This document shows, piece by piece, positions 10,207 to 22,293 of a stretch of DNA of 64,000 nt (its first letter is position 1; every line of letters starts with the position of its first letter). Source of the stretch: Cyathus striatus (Eukaryota; Basidiomycota; Agaricomycetes; Agaricales; Nidulariaceae); contig JAOVFP010000006.1 of the NCBI GenBank assembly GCA_025738555.1, positions 3,472,001 through 3,536,000 on the forward strand. Reading direction: 5' to 3'. A program made the position numbers and the translations under genes. Under the pieces are notes generated by a model that ran no database searches, was not told the origin of the DNA, and saw nothing but the letters and a program-made list of their open reading frames with translations.

Positions 10207-12310
10207 TCCTTATCCCATATCTTTGCATTTTGTTCAGCTGGGTCAGATATCACTTGCTTTCCATCTGGAGAAAATGCTACAGATGCAAGATAATCTGTGT
10301 GACCTTCAGATGAACCAGCAGCAATTGTGCCACTACTCACATCCCATATTCTCACAGTTTTGTCATCTGATCCAGATACCACTTGTTTTCCACCTGGAGA
10401 AAATGCTACAGATCTGACACAATCTGTGTGACCTTTAAATGAACCAGCAGCAATTGTGTCACTATTCACATTCCATATTCTCACAGTTTTGTCATCTGAT
10501 CCAGATACCACTTGCTTTCCATCTGGAGAAAATCCTACAGATGTGACCCAATCTGTGTGATCTTCAAATGGACCAGCAGCAATTGTGCCACTACTCACAG
10601 TTTTGTCATCCGATCCAGAAACCACTTGCTTTCCATTTGGAGAAAATGCTATAGATCTGACAAAATCTGTGTGACCTTCAAATAGACCAGCAGAAATTGT
10701 ATCACTATTCACATCCCATATTCTCACAGTTTTGTCATCTGATCCAGATATCACTAGCTTTCCATCTGGAGAAAATGCTACACATCTGACAGGATCTGTG
10801 TGATCTTCAAATGGACCAGCATCTATTGTGCCACTATTCACATCCCATATTCTCACAGTTTTGTCATATGAGCCAGATACCACTTGCTTTCCATCTGGAG
10901 AAAATGCTACAGATGTGACATAATCCATGTGACCTTCAAATGGACCAGCAGCAATTGTGCCACTATTCACATCCCATATTCTCACAGTTCTGTCATCTGA
11001 TCCAGATACCACTTGCTTTCCATCTGGAGAAAATGCTACACATCTGACATAATCTGTGTGACCTTCAAATGTACCAGTAGCAATTGTGCTACTATTTGTA
11101 TCCCATATTCTTACAGTTTTGTCATATGAGCCAGATATCACTTGCTTTCCATCTGGAGAAAATGCTACACATCTGACATAGTGTGTGTGACCTTCAAATT
11201 GACCAGCAGTAATTGTGCTACTATTTGCATCCCATATTCTCACAGTTTTGTCATATGAGCCAGATACCACTTGTTTCCATTTGGAGAAAATCCTACAGAT
11301 GTGACATAATGTGTGTGACATTCAAATGGACTAGCAGCAATTGTGCCACTATTCACATCCCATATTCTCACAGTTTTGTCATATGAGCCAGATACTACTT
11401 GCTTTCCATCTGGAGAAAATGTTACAGATGTGACAATATGTGTGTGACCTTCAAATGGACCAGCAGTGATTGTACCACTATTCACATCCCATATTCTCAC
11501 AGTTTTGTCATTTGATCCAGATACCACTTGCTTTCCACCTGGAGAAAATGCTACAGATCTGACATAATCTGTGTGACCTTCAAATGGACCAGCAGTGATT
11601 GTACCACTATTTGTATCCCATATTCTCACAGTTTTGTCATATGAGCCAGATACCACTTGCTTTCCATCTGGGGAAAATCCTACAGATGTGACAAACTGTG
11701 TGTAACCTTTAAATGGACCAGCAGCAATTGTGCTACTATTTGCATCCCATATTCTCACAGGTTTGTCATATGAGCCAGATACCACTTGCTTTCCATCTGA
11801 AGGAAATGCTGCACATCTGACAAAATGTATGTGACCTTCAAATGGACCAGCATCTATTGTGCCACTACTCACATCCCATATTCTCACAGTTTGGTCATAT
11901 GAACCAGATACCACTTGCTTTCCATTTGGAGAAAATGCTACAGACCTGACATAATCTGTGTGACCTTCAAATGGGCCAGCAATAATTTTCCCAGTTGTGA
12001 TATCTCATATACCAATTGTATTGTTTTCTAAACTAATGAGAATCTCATTTCCACTTTTGGAGAATGCAACACATGTTATTCCAAATTGATGGTGGTAAAC
12101 TTTCTTTCCTTTATAAGGCCAGTCCCACTCTATGTTTCCCAATCTTAAAAGAGTGTTTTCAAATTTATTTTTATATTGTCTGAGAATTACTGATCTATGT
12201 GGTGCAAATGGTAGTGCAGACAGATATATGTGTGGTGCACTTGTTGTGATTGGAATATAGAAATGCATAATGAACTCAACAGCATCCATAATAAACTCTT
12301 TTATTTCATT
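10207..12310 (-). other. WD40 exon of NLR gene 2: 15 repeats
   Basis: Fifteen repeats of about 43 residues with the consensus VRSVAFSPDGKQVVSGSYD, KTVRIWDVNSGTIAAGPF. The first repeat holds the TGA at 12005. Repeat 7 has a missing base (CTTGTTTCC where the others have CTTGCTTTCC). Repeat 12 lacks RIWDV through a 15-bp deletion between two CTCACA copies. Variable residues are again concentrated after the repeat-start His and before the conserved Asp. Gene 1 has 14 repeats, so repeat number differs between paralogs. Confidence 0.88.
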
Positions 12311-12463
12311 CTATATCTTGTCATTAGTCTTATTTGTTATATGACTTGGAGTTGACTTACATTCTGACAATTCTTGGATAATTCATTCAGATGTCCCAAA
12401 GCTTTAGGTATCTCTTTCAGTAAACTCATGACTTTCAGCCAGTATAAAAATTTATGATGGATA

Positions 12464-13549
12464 TGAGACGCCTGATGGGCGTACACTACCTATAGTCGTG
12501 GATTTTAGCTTTTTCTATACATGTAATTAGTACTCACCAAACGGTAACAAATATGGGTTAGTTACAGAATTGGAGTGAGACCTGAGCTGCCAGTTAAAAG
12601 TACTAAGAAGTACACTTACCAAGGGTGTGAATATGACCAAGCCTAAGGTAGTACTACGTGCAGAAGAGACAGATAAAGCAGTGGCACTAAACTCAGTGAC
12701 TAAATGGATAACAGCCAGAACATGTCTAAACAATGCGCAAAGGTCACGTGATGGAATGCAATCACTGCCCAAGAGAAGCAAGTGACAATGAAGCACCTCA
12801 CTAGACACCTCGGCAAACCCCAGAACCCCGAGCCAACCGATCGACTTCTCTCGGAGTAACTGGCGAAGCAATGCATGTTTAATTAAAGTAATAAGCCCTG
12901 AGCCCTGATAGATCTTTGTGCTATTCTTAGCACATCCGCGTGTAGCCAATCCCATCCCGACTGAAGGAACACACACGGCACCATATCCCCCGTCGCACAA
13001 CCTCCTATGACAGACGCGCAACCCCCTGTCCAGCACACTCCGTGAGCATACAGCTTTCCCTTGTCAGTGACGTAGTTTATGATCCCTAGTACCCCAAATG
13101 TACCTATCTAGCACCTATACAGTACCATCAGCCACCATATTTCCAGTAGTATATAAAGTAGACGAGTTTTGCCATGTAGACCCAAGCTATCCCCCCGTGC
13201 AGCTTCCATTATAAAGTACTTTGACATAGTGTAGTGAAATAAAGCGTATTTTCTGAGATCATTGACTAGTAATTTGATTTGAGTCTAGTAAGAAGAAACT
13301 GCAAACTCATAGAGAATCGCGTGTTTGCCTCGTACATAGCCAGAGATGTTATCTAATCACTACTTAGTTATTCCTTAACCTTCCTATACATCCCCCTTCC
13401 ACCCCCTTTTGCCCAGAAGCATCCTTAATACCGATCTTCTGTGAAATTCCCTCCAAACTCGCCACCCCATTACGTTGTTTTAGGAGTAAGTAGTTATTAT
13501 TACATAAGCTAGCTACTATCACCCTGTTGTAAACATCTCTAACCTCTTA
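12464..13549 (+). mobile_element. Solo-LTR-like insertion in NLR gene 2
   Basis: This 1,086-bp block interrupts the coding sequence between the segments equivalent to FLYWLEV and EFIIF, which are contiguous in genes 1 and 3. GATA flanks it at 12460-12463 and 13550-13553. It begins TGAGACGCC and ends CCTCTTA, so the TG..CA LTR ends are only half kept. It has a TATATAAAG box near 13149 and an AATAAA signal near 13236 in the right order for an LTR, and no gag or pol. Unlike the host gene it contains many CpG. Confidence 0.6.
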
Positions 13550-15254
13550 GATAAAAATAATAAACTCTTGTTCATCTTCACTTCTGATATCATTTTTTGA
13601 AATGTCAATTTCATGCAGAGGCCAGTACATGCAACAGTATTGTAAATAGTCTGGCATGAATTGCTGAATTCTTTCCTTCAAGTTATCCACATCATCATTT
13701 TTGTTGTATGATGATTCTAGATTACATATGTTGAACTTCAAATCATGGTTTAGAATGTTATATATTGTTGTTGCTATTTTCACAGAAAATGTGGTTTTGT
13801 CAATTTTAAATTGCTTCAACTGACACCTTTCTGTTAAAAATTCTAAAAATGATAAATGTCTGGCAGTCACTTTCCCTGTCTTAGTGGACACTACTGGCTG
13901 TAAATGTCTCAAAATTAATTGAATGGTAGTCTTCAGATCATCATTCTTGTCACCAATGAAATGCTGTAATTCATTTTGATCTAATGGAATTTTCACAATT
14001 ATAATGAGGGCAAGAACATTCTGAACTATGAGTTTGTCCTCATTGCTCCACATTGTAAAAGATGTGTTTAAAATTTGTATATATAAGTTGTCAATACTTG
14101 AAACTGTACTCTCTTCCTGATTTTCCAGTATATTTTTCATCTTTTTATTGGGAAGTATCTCACCCTCTTGCTCTGAAGTAATGAACTCCACTATCGTAGA
14201 GGCATAAATGAACAATCCAGCTGCTTTTTTTGCTATTGCATTTAAGTCTTCTTTACTTGGCTTCCATTCCATCCAATCATAAGTTTCCTCAAATTTATTT
14301 TTGAGATAATAAACTATATCATTATTAGTTTCTGATTCAACATTAAAACCAATTTCCAATTCATAGTCAATGCACAGATCAGCATTATTGAGCTTTGCTG
14401 GCTTGTAGCCAGGTCTGCTTGTAATTATGAGTTTACAATTTTTTGGACATTTTGACCAAGAAACAAAAGTATTGATGAAAATATGCATATCTGCTGATTT
14501 TTTACATTCATCCAATGCATCAATAACCATAACTGGATTATTTAACTTCTCCAAATGATTTCTAAGGCTCATCTGAACAAGGTTTTCAAAATGCCATTTA
14601 ATATCTCAAATTCTGAAAGTGTTATCAAGCTTCATTGCCATAACTTCAGCTATAGTGGTATGTTTAGAAGCTATAGTAGCAGCTGTAGTGCACCACACAG
14701 TGCAGGGATCACTTAAAAAAGCATCATCTCTTTTGAAGAAGTGATAGCCCATGAGTCTTTGAGATTGAGAAAGCTTGGAAACCATAGTGGAAGCAATTGC
14801 TGACTTTCCAGCACCTGGATATCCAGTAATCCACATTATGTTTGGTGTGGACTCATCTAATACAAAGACAGTTGAGTATATACATATGTATAAGTTCTTC
14901 ACTTTACACATACCAAAATCATTGAGCCAGTTATTTATGTTTTCAAACAATCCCTTCCTTGTTCCTCCCATGCAATATGGAATGTAATGTTCTTCATGTG
15001 ATACTGCCTTCAGCAGACTAAGTTTTTCTTGAATGTCATTTTTAGATACTATAATTAAATCACGGCCAGCAGTATTCAAAGTTGAATGCTGAATGTTTGC
15101 ATTTTGTGCATTTTTGAACATTTCACCAGTAGACACAAGTTCCGGTGCCATAATTGAAATTGGTTGTAGCTGTAGTTGAGTTTCTAGGTTCAAGTTTTGA
15201 TTGCTGAGGTTCACTGTGATGGGGGGAAGGAAAAATTCAATTTCATTATGCTGT

Positions 15255-15263
15255 CCTTTATAA
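15255..15263 (-). promoter_or_regulatory. TATA-like box of NLR gene 2
   Basis: TTATAAAGG on the minus strand, about 105 nt upstream of the MAPEL start, at the position matching the boxes of genes 1 and 3. Confidence 0.4.
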
Positions 15264-16195
15264 TTGTTACATAGACCTGCACAACGCGCTGATAGATAAC
15301 ATTAATAGCACGCAGAAGTGTCACATACGTGGTAATCAGGAGCCGGCCTCGCATTTGTGCTAAATATATGTAAACGTACACATAGCAGAATCAGAAGGAT
15401 CATGGGACCAACAAAGAACACATCGTATATATACAGCTAGACTAATACGGTAATGTCTAGAATGAAAATTCCAAGATGGATTGATCGATCCAAGTTGTAG
15501 GCAGGCTGAGGAGTCAGATTAGACAATCGGAGAGAAAGGAGTGACATAGAAGATGTCGATTGTGAGATATTCCACATGGTCGGACGAGAAGCGTGGATAA
15601 CACATGTACTTAATAGTAAAATGCTTGAAACACTCCCCTAGATTGCTATACATGAAGATACCTCAAGACTGTGAACGAATTTACTGTTTACATTATGACG
15701 GTCAAATCAAATCTCTCAGTGTAGTCGTTACTGTCTTCCAACGACATATTCGTAGGCAACCGACAATAGCGAATGCATTGATAACAGCGGTACATGTCTT
15801 TAACGACTCACATCGGGTCGTGAGATTCAGCGTTACGAAGATAAGCAAGTAACAAAGCGAGGAAGGAAGAATGTATCGTTTATCAACAGACTTGGAGGAC
15901 CCATACGGACGAAAGGGAAAGGGAGGAACGACAAAGCAAAAGAACGAAGAGAGGGGGAAAACAAGGGGGAACGACAAGGGGAGAAAGGAAGTATGAACGA
16001 GAGACGGGATGAATGAAACATAATAAGCGAATTATACCCTGAGAGAGAATGGGCCACTCGAGTAGAACGAGACCACGACCATACGAACTAAAGAATACAA
16101 TTGACGAAACACACCTTCACGCTTCATGTTCTCCAGTCTTCCCAGACCAACAACCCAATTCTCCCATCTTGTTCTCCCACCACGTCCATGGGCGC

Positions 16196-17782
16196 TAGGG
16201 CTGTACACCGTACCGTATACGGTATACGGGCGTACACAATACGGTCACAATACGGTTACGGTATGTCCGTAACCGTACCGTATCTGATCATTTTTTACAT
16301 CTTGCAAAAACGGTACGGTACCGTAAACGGTCAAATACGGTATATACGGTCTATACGGCATATGGATTCTGTATCTAAAAGCTAGACGAGTGGAAAAAGT
16401 ATTATAAAAACATTAATACTTTCCTGCACCGCTGGCATGAAGAGTACGAAGCCAATCTCTGCTAAAAGGCTGGCACAACACATCGAAACAGTATCTCAGC
16501 CCTAGAAAACACTCTCTTGACATCAACTGCAGATCCCAAATAATGACATACCGGACGTATCGCAGTCTCAGAACGAGCAATAATAAAAAAGTAAGAGTCG
16601 TACATACTAGGAATAGATAAGGTATTCATTGCAAGGTAATAAAGATTCGGAAACTGAGCTTGATGACCAAGCCACCACTTAAATGGGCTACACAAATTGA
16701 TGTTTCAGGTGGCAGCTTGAAGTAGGCATCTAGCTCGTCAATAACAAGATGCTCTTTTCTAGAGTAACAAGCGGTGAAATCAAATCTCGCATTTTCAGTG
16801 CTTGTACTTGCGTGCTCAGATAAAGAACCATTGCGCTGTGCGGAAGTAGCTTGATACTTTCCAGAGGAAAACTGTTCAAAATGCGTATGTAGAAGCTGTT
16901 TTGCGGAGTTGACGTCGTTCAAAAGTTCTATTCAACTTCTAAATTGTTTTTGTAGTCATCAACTAATCCTTGATATGATATTCTAGGATCGAGAACTTTC
17001 GCAAGTATCAAATATTGTGCTACATTAAACTAAAGCAAATGAACTTGCACGCTGCCCAGATATAATAAGGAGATTTGTCGAAGCAGTGGTAATAATCACT
17101 AAGCTTCCTATGAGCATTGATCAACCCGGTCCGAACACGAGGGTTTGTGCTATTAGGTTTTGAAACAATAGCGTTCTTCAGCTCTTCTTGAAGGCCCCGG
17201 AATATCGCGTGAGTAGTCAATAGCATAGGATGCTTTGTTGCTGACATTTGCGTAGTTGCCTGTCGAATTGCGAGAAGCCATGTTGAGGTGGTTTCGATAG
17301 CATTCCATTCTTGGGCTGAAAGCTCCAGTCCGTGCAAATCTTTGTAGCGAACAGTGAGCTCGTCAATGTTTCCTTGGTATTCTAATACAGTCTACAAATT
17401 GTTTAATACATATTTCTATGACAATTAGAGAACGCACTCATCATTTGATGAGTGGGGGATCATCATGTGCGTACGTCCAAAATTGGCATCAATACGCTCT
17501 TCTCTTCTGACAGACCATTGTAGCAGCATATTTTATCTTAAAAAATAAGTGTGCTCATGCACTAAATCTCATTGCCATGAAGATAAGAAGATATTTCATG
17601 TAAATACACCGTAAACCGTAACAGACCGTAATACGTCCGTAAGAGTACGGGTACTATACGGGTATAAACCGTACCGTAATTATACCGTATTAGTTTTACT
17701 TTGTAGCTCATACGGGACGGCTACGGGACCGTATATACGGTTACCGTACACCCGTATTATACGGGTACGGTGTACAGCCCTA
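16196..17782 (-). mobile_element. Internally deleted hAT transposon (1,587 bp)
   Basis: Terminal inverted repeats are TAGGGCTGTACACCGTACCG at the left and the complementary GTACGGTGTACAGCCCTA at the right. The 8-bp duplication ATGGGCGC sits at 16188-16195 and 17783-17790. R2 copy 1 gives the empty site (CCACATCCATACGTGTAGTC). About 160 bp at each end is a dense array of TACGGT/ACCGTA motifs. Minus-strand pieces of hAT transposase lie between. At 1.6 kb it is shorter than a typical autonomous hAT. Confidence 0.92.
16440..17400 (-). pseudogene. hAT transposase remnant, C-terminal half
   Basis: Three minus-strand segments match the C-terminal half of Ac-like hAT transposases in order: AQEWNAIETTSTWLLAIRQA with HAIFRGLQEELKNAI and HRKLSDYYHCFDKSPYYIWA (17337-17040); VIDELDAYFKLP (about 16740-16700); and PFKWWLGHQAQFPNLYYLAM with GSAVDVKRVFSRAE, the dimerisation motif (about 16690-16460), with a probable intron between its two parts. 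The zinc-finger and first catalytic region are missing and frames change between segments. It cannot encode an active enzyme as it stands. Confidence 0.88.
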
Positions 17783-18835
17783 ATGGGCGCAGTCTACCTG
17801 GGGAGTACCATAGTCACCAAGATTGTACGAACGATAGAAAGCTGGCATCGTTGAACTGGAGGCAATTCGCTAGCCTCGTGAATAAAGGAGAAGGACACGG
17901 AGGGCCGGCAGTGGGAGAGGGCAACAGAACGAAGGGAAGATAGCGAAGTAGGGAAAAAGAAACGGCGGAGAGGAAGGAAGAAGGAAAGAGGTGGGCGATA
18001 CAGCAAAAACGTGTGTAGCCACCTGCACGAGCACGAGCCTGCTCAAACGCCGCACCGACAGTACTAACGCCACCGTCAGCGCCAGTAACAGCCTCCCGTA
18101 GACAAGATAGAATACGCAATAAGCGCACTCCATAGTCGTCCACACGCTCTGCGTCAGTGTCGATCTGTCACCCGTCTCCATCCCCATCCTCCACCAGTAC
18201 AGGCGCAAGGCACACAACCCGCTGCACACGAGCAAAGGCCCTCCCTCTTCTCTTCCTCGCGGCACAAGCGCGAGCACCATTCAATTGTCGCAACCACCAA
18301 GACTGCTCTCATGCACATCCCTAGTGCAAGACATGCGACCTCAACTCATACACGAACCGAGTAAGATCTCAATATCCGTCTTCCTCCTCGTACAAGGTTA
18401 TCCGATAAGAATTCAACATTTGTCTTGAACCTCCTGCTAGCTGCATACGGAGCCTCGTGCATGTATAAGCCGACAATCCTACCCTGCGCAACAAGAGTGC
18501 ATACTTGATGGGTGGATTCATGTGAGTGAACTGGAGAGGGCTTCATTCAGTACGTTAAAGGAAGGGGTGGATGAAGGAGAATAAAAAACAACTCACCCTC
18601 CTTCTCCATCCGATACGAATCCTATGTTCCTTTCGTGCTGGTTGCTCAGTGCCTGATGTCGATGCGCGCACACAGCACAGCGTACGACGTACGTGGGTGA
18701 AATCGACAGGTGGTTCCATGTTGAGATCCTGGTCAAGATCCTGTAAATCGCCTTATAGGGTAATCTAAACGTCCCTATAACCCAACTACCTTAAAAGGTA
18801 TGTAGTGGGAATAAAAAAAATTTAGGTTAGAGTAT

Positions 18836-19240
18836 TGAACTGAAGAATCTCGACGAGATACAGGGCTGAAAAAAATATCCAGTTACAACCATATGGCAGG
18901 GCGCAAACAAGTTACCAATGCGCCTAGTCGCCCTGTATCGTACTGATACGACAAACTACTCAAACTTGAGTGAGAAAGAATGAAAATACGTATCATTGTG
19001 CACCAAATCTCCTTGAAGACCGAGTCAGAACGATACATGAATGCAAAAATCTAGTAGTAACATTTAAACTTCTGAAAGGAGACACAGGCTACTGCTGAGC
19101 CAAATTATCGTACAGCTTACCTACTCAACCTATAGTTTTGTCAAGCACCCAATTCAAGAATTGAATTCAGAAAAATAGATGACGACACGTATAGACAAAT
19201 GTTTCTAACTTTTGACTGTGCAAATATGGCTTCTATATAA
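18836..19240 (-). repeat. Partial copy of repeat R1 (R1a')
   Basis: About 400 bp matching 19606-19940, including GATACAGGGC at 18857-18866 and its inverted partner GCCCTGTATC at 18930-18939, then AAACAAGTTACC and the GGAGACACAGGCTAC segment. It lies directly before the longer R1 copy A, giving a local tandem arrangement. Confidence 0.65.
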
Positions 19241-19374
19241 TTTTTTTTTGCGAAAACATGACACATGGTTAACACAGTATATCGTGTATACAACAGCTAG
19301 GAAACGAATCGAAAGGCAGAGAACACATGCATGAGTCAGGGCTGAAGCCCCAGTGATACAGCTCTCATTCCTTC

Positions 19375-22040
19375 AGAGGTCTCAGTGATGTTGATTAGAT
19401 ATCGATAACCAATGTGCCCACTCGTCTTGTAAGATACTTGATTAGCCTTAATTTTGATTTCAAGTAGAGGAATAGTATAATATTAAAAATAAGTCGGCAG
19501 TGGAGGAGCAAAGGAAGGTGTAATAAGTGGTGATACTTACCACTTTACTTACTCGATCCTTAAGATACTTGTCATTCATATGATCAACTCTAAAGTGGAG
19601 CATGAACTGAAGAATCAAGATACAGGGCTGAAAAACAAACCTACCCATCATCATCCTGACAGAGGGCAACAAGTTACCTATGTGCCTAGTTGCCCTGTAT
19701 CATGTTGATACGACAACTACTCAAACCTGACCGGGTAAAACAATAATATCGCAAAAGGTAGAGGAACATTTGTATGAAATTCTTGAAGGAGACAAAGGCT
19801 ACCACTGAACCAATTCATCCTGCAGCTAATATACTCAATGCATAGGTTTGTCTAGCACGCACCGGTCCAAATAAAGTTTAGGAAGATTAATGACCATGCA
19901 TAGCCAAATATTTCTAATTTTACAGCCCGTAAAACGTAGCTTCGATACAGGAGAGCATGTCAATACTCGTCGTTTTATTGAAGGAAAAATGCACTGCAAC
20001 TACCTTATACTATGGACAACACAGCTTATACATCGAACATGCCGTTGAACCGAAAGACCATAGTGACCTACAGGCCCTTAGCCCAAGATACATAATTCCC
20101 TCCCTTCCACAGAAATATGCGCCAATAAACCGTGAAGGGTATGAGCAGACACTCGATCGCTGCACGCACCAGCCCCACAGCCACAGCCGTGGTCAGTTCC
20201 AGTCGTACTCGTATCACAAAAATGACATAGAGCACATCACACAACACGCTAAATTGCTGCATATCCAACAGCACGCGCATGTGCCTGTCGTCAGCCATCT
20301 GCCCACAGTCCACAACCGGCACCAAATAGTAAATACAGACGAAATCTAACACCATGGTCAGCTATCACAAGGCCTCGCTCAGAACCACACAGCCTTCTCC
20401 GACCCCTTGAAGGGATTCAGCCGAAGGATCCTGACAACTGGAAATTGTGCAAAGTGATGATCGATGATGGAAGGGGCAGGAGGGATGGGATAGTTGAATA
20501 CAAAAACGGGAACGAAGAGAGCACGAATGGAGAGAGTAGAAAAGTCAAAAGGAAGATGGAGCGTAAAAAAACACGCCGTGACTGCGACCAGGATATGACG
20601 ATAGGGTTGATGGAACGAACGTTAAATAGTGCGGCGTGAACCCAAACTGCCAAGGGTATGAGCGGGTACCCATGTGATATATACACCTGCCCCTTAGCCA
20701 TGTAGTTCCAGTAGCACTGCTTATCACAAAGTCGAGATAAAGTATTCAATGCGACATGCTAAATCGACGTATATCCAACAGTACACGCCTGCGTATGTCG
20801 TCACCCATCCGCCCACAGTCCATAGACGACACCAAATGCAGAAGAAAGTCAGCACCACTGTGAGTAAACACCACAGAAAGCTACCCCAATTTCACCAGGC
20901 CAGCATACCAGCCCCCAACGACAATCTTCTACCCTCGCTACCTCCATTCTCACACGAAACAAAAGTCGAAATTAGGCTCACCTATCCTCTATCACCTCGT
21001 CAACAACAAGCCATATCTCGCCCACATCGTTGGCCACTGAAGGACGTTTTGACGTTTGTGTGCGCTGCTTGCTGAGCGGTGAGAGGTGCGCGTCTACAGA
21101 GACGATGGGTTCCTGTAGGCAACGGATGTTAGAGGTGATGAGGATGGGAATGGGATGAAGAACGAGAGGGGGAGGAACGAGAGGATGATCAAAAGGGAAA
21201 GATGAAGAACAGAGGGAGGGGGGGCTGGGGGGATCAAAGAATGATAAAGTGAGGAGGAGGGCAGTACGGAGGAAGACGAAGAGCATAAAACGAAAGTAGA
21301 AGGGGGGATGGGATCACGTATGGGATGGAACGTCGAAGAGTAGTAAGCTGAGAAAATGAAAGAGGTGTTGGATAGACGTTGGGAGTTGAACGAAGGAAGG
21401 GGACATGAAAGAAAAAGCAAGCAGGAAAGAAAGGAAACACGTACAGTGAGACTACCCCTGCATTTTCCCCCTTCCCTTCATCTTGATTATGCCTCCACGA
21501 GCACACCTGTTCGCAGAAAAAGGCTGCAACTTCGAGAGAGCGATTTGCATAAAAGAAGAGTTTGCTTCGATATTGCGGTAATACCAAAAACGGGGTGCGA
21601 CTCGAAGATCACGAAGCTTATACGTTGCCCTGAGAGGTGCCCGAGAATGTTAGAGGCATGGATCTATAATGAGGCCTGAGGTCAGTACTTCAGTAAGCAC
21701 TAGCAGAGGAGAGACAGCAAGATAGCAGGAAAGAGCAGTATGGAAGGGGGAACAGAAGGTGGATGCGTACACAAATGTCGTCGACCACCTGGCCAACGAG
21801 AGCCAGCTCATCCTTTTCGGGGTAGTTATATCACTTGGATCCGCTCGAGATGGTCCAGGAGAGAGAGTAAGTGCAATGAGAGGTACGGGGTCATGGATGT
21901 CGGCTCTTGGAAGATGGTGGTGTGCGTCAGTGGGAAAGGCTTCGTGCGTGCTGTCGGGCGCTTAACTGGCGAGACGAATCGAGAACGTGGAACGGGCGCC
22001 AGTGGGAAATGCCGAAATTTAGACCGGAAGCCGGTTGGTA
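19375..22040 (-). repeat. Repeat family R1, copy A
   Basis: Collinear with copy B (34255-36875) over about 2.6 kb. Shared landmarks include CTCGATCCTTAAGATA, GACCATAGTGACCTAC, AGCCCAAGATACATAAT and GGAACGGGCGCCAGTGGGAA. On the minus strand it alternates exon-like segments and long C/T-rich stretches. One segment reads EPIVSVDAHLSPLSKQRTQT (copy B: APIVSIDAHI) after a CTACAG acceptor. A unit of about 700 bp with LVPVVDCGQMADDRHMRVLL or a close relative occurs twice per copy. No full ORF is kept. The function is unknown: a decayed gene family or a spliced non-coding RNA. Confidence 0.7.
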
Positions 22041-22293
22041 GCGCATCGTTCTGCAGACTCGAATACCCTTACACGCCTTCTCAAATGATCCACACAATAC
22101 TCTCGCATACTGGTATACGTTATAGCTGCATTGAGTACATCACTTTGAGTCTGACTCTAGTTGGCTCTTCAATTAAGTACTCACTATCTCATCGAACTCA
22201 TCGCCAAAACGCTCGTACATGGGACACATCACCCTCTGAAACACTGCAACATTCGAATGATAACTGTTATCTCCGCATCGACTGCAGGTTTCC

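Larger units (their letters stand above)
8997..15151 (-). pseudogene. NLR gene 2: NACHT-WD40 pseudogene with two large insertions
   Basis: A paralog of gene 1 with the same exon plan. Exon 1 runs from 15151 to 14914 (an in-frame ATG at 15214 would add 21 residues), followed by a 57-bp intron and then the NACHT exon with GYPGAGKSA and VMVIDALDEC. A 50-bp intron lies at 12311-12360, followed by the WD40 exon, a 20-nt microexon at 9314-9333 and the terminal exon ending TAA at 8997. Lesions visible against genes 1 and 3 are: TGA in place of CAA at 14606-14608; a 1,086-bp insertion at 12464-13549; TGA in place of a WD40 Trp codon at 12005-12007; a one-base deletion near 11270; an in-frame 15-bp deletion near 10590; and a 733-bp hAT element at 9474-10206. 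The remaining frame is open, suggesting fairly recent inactivation. Confidence 0.92.
15340..18770 (-). repeat. Repeat family R2, copy 2, split by a hAT element
   Basis: Collinear with copy 1 from just upstream of the NLR start. With the 1,587-bp hAT removed, about 1.85 kb remains. On the minus strand one exon-like piece translates as AYCVFYLVYGRLLLALTVAL; copy 4 gives AYCVFYLIYERLALAMPLAL and copy 3 a weaker relative, the best hint of former coding. Pyrimidine-rich stretches have CAG ends. The tandem exon-like units lie near 18400 and 18640. Confidence 0.7.

Noticed and set aside
12527..13036. 169-codon ORF on the minus strand
   Set aside because: It lies wholly inside the LTR-like insertion, against its promoter direction, and has no recognisable domain.
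16626..16922. Independent small gene
   Set aside because: It is part of the decayed hAT transposase (VIDELDAYFKLP segment) inside the 16196-17782 element.
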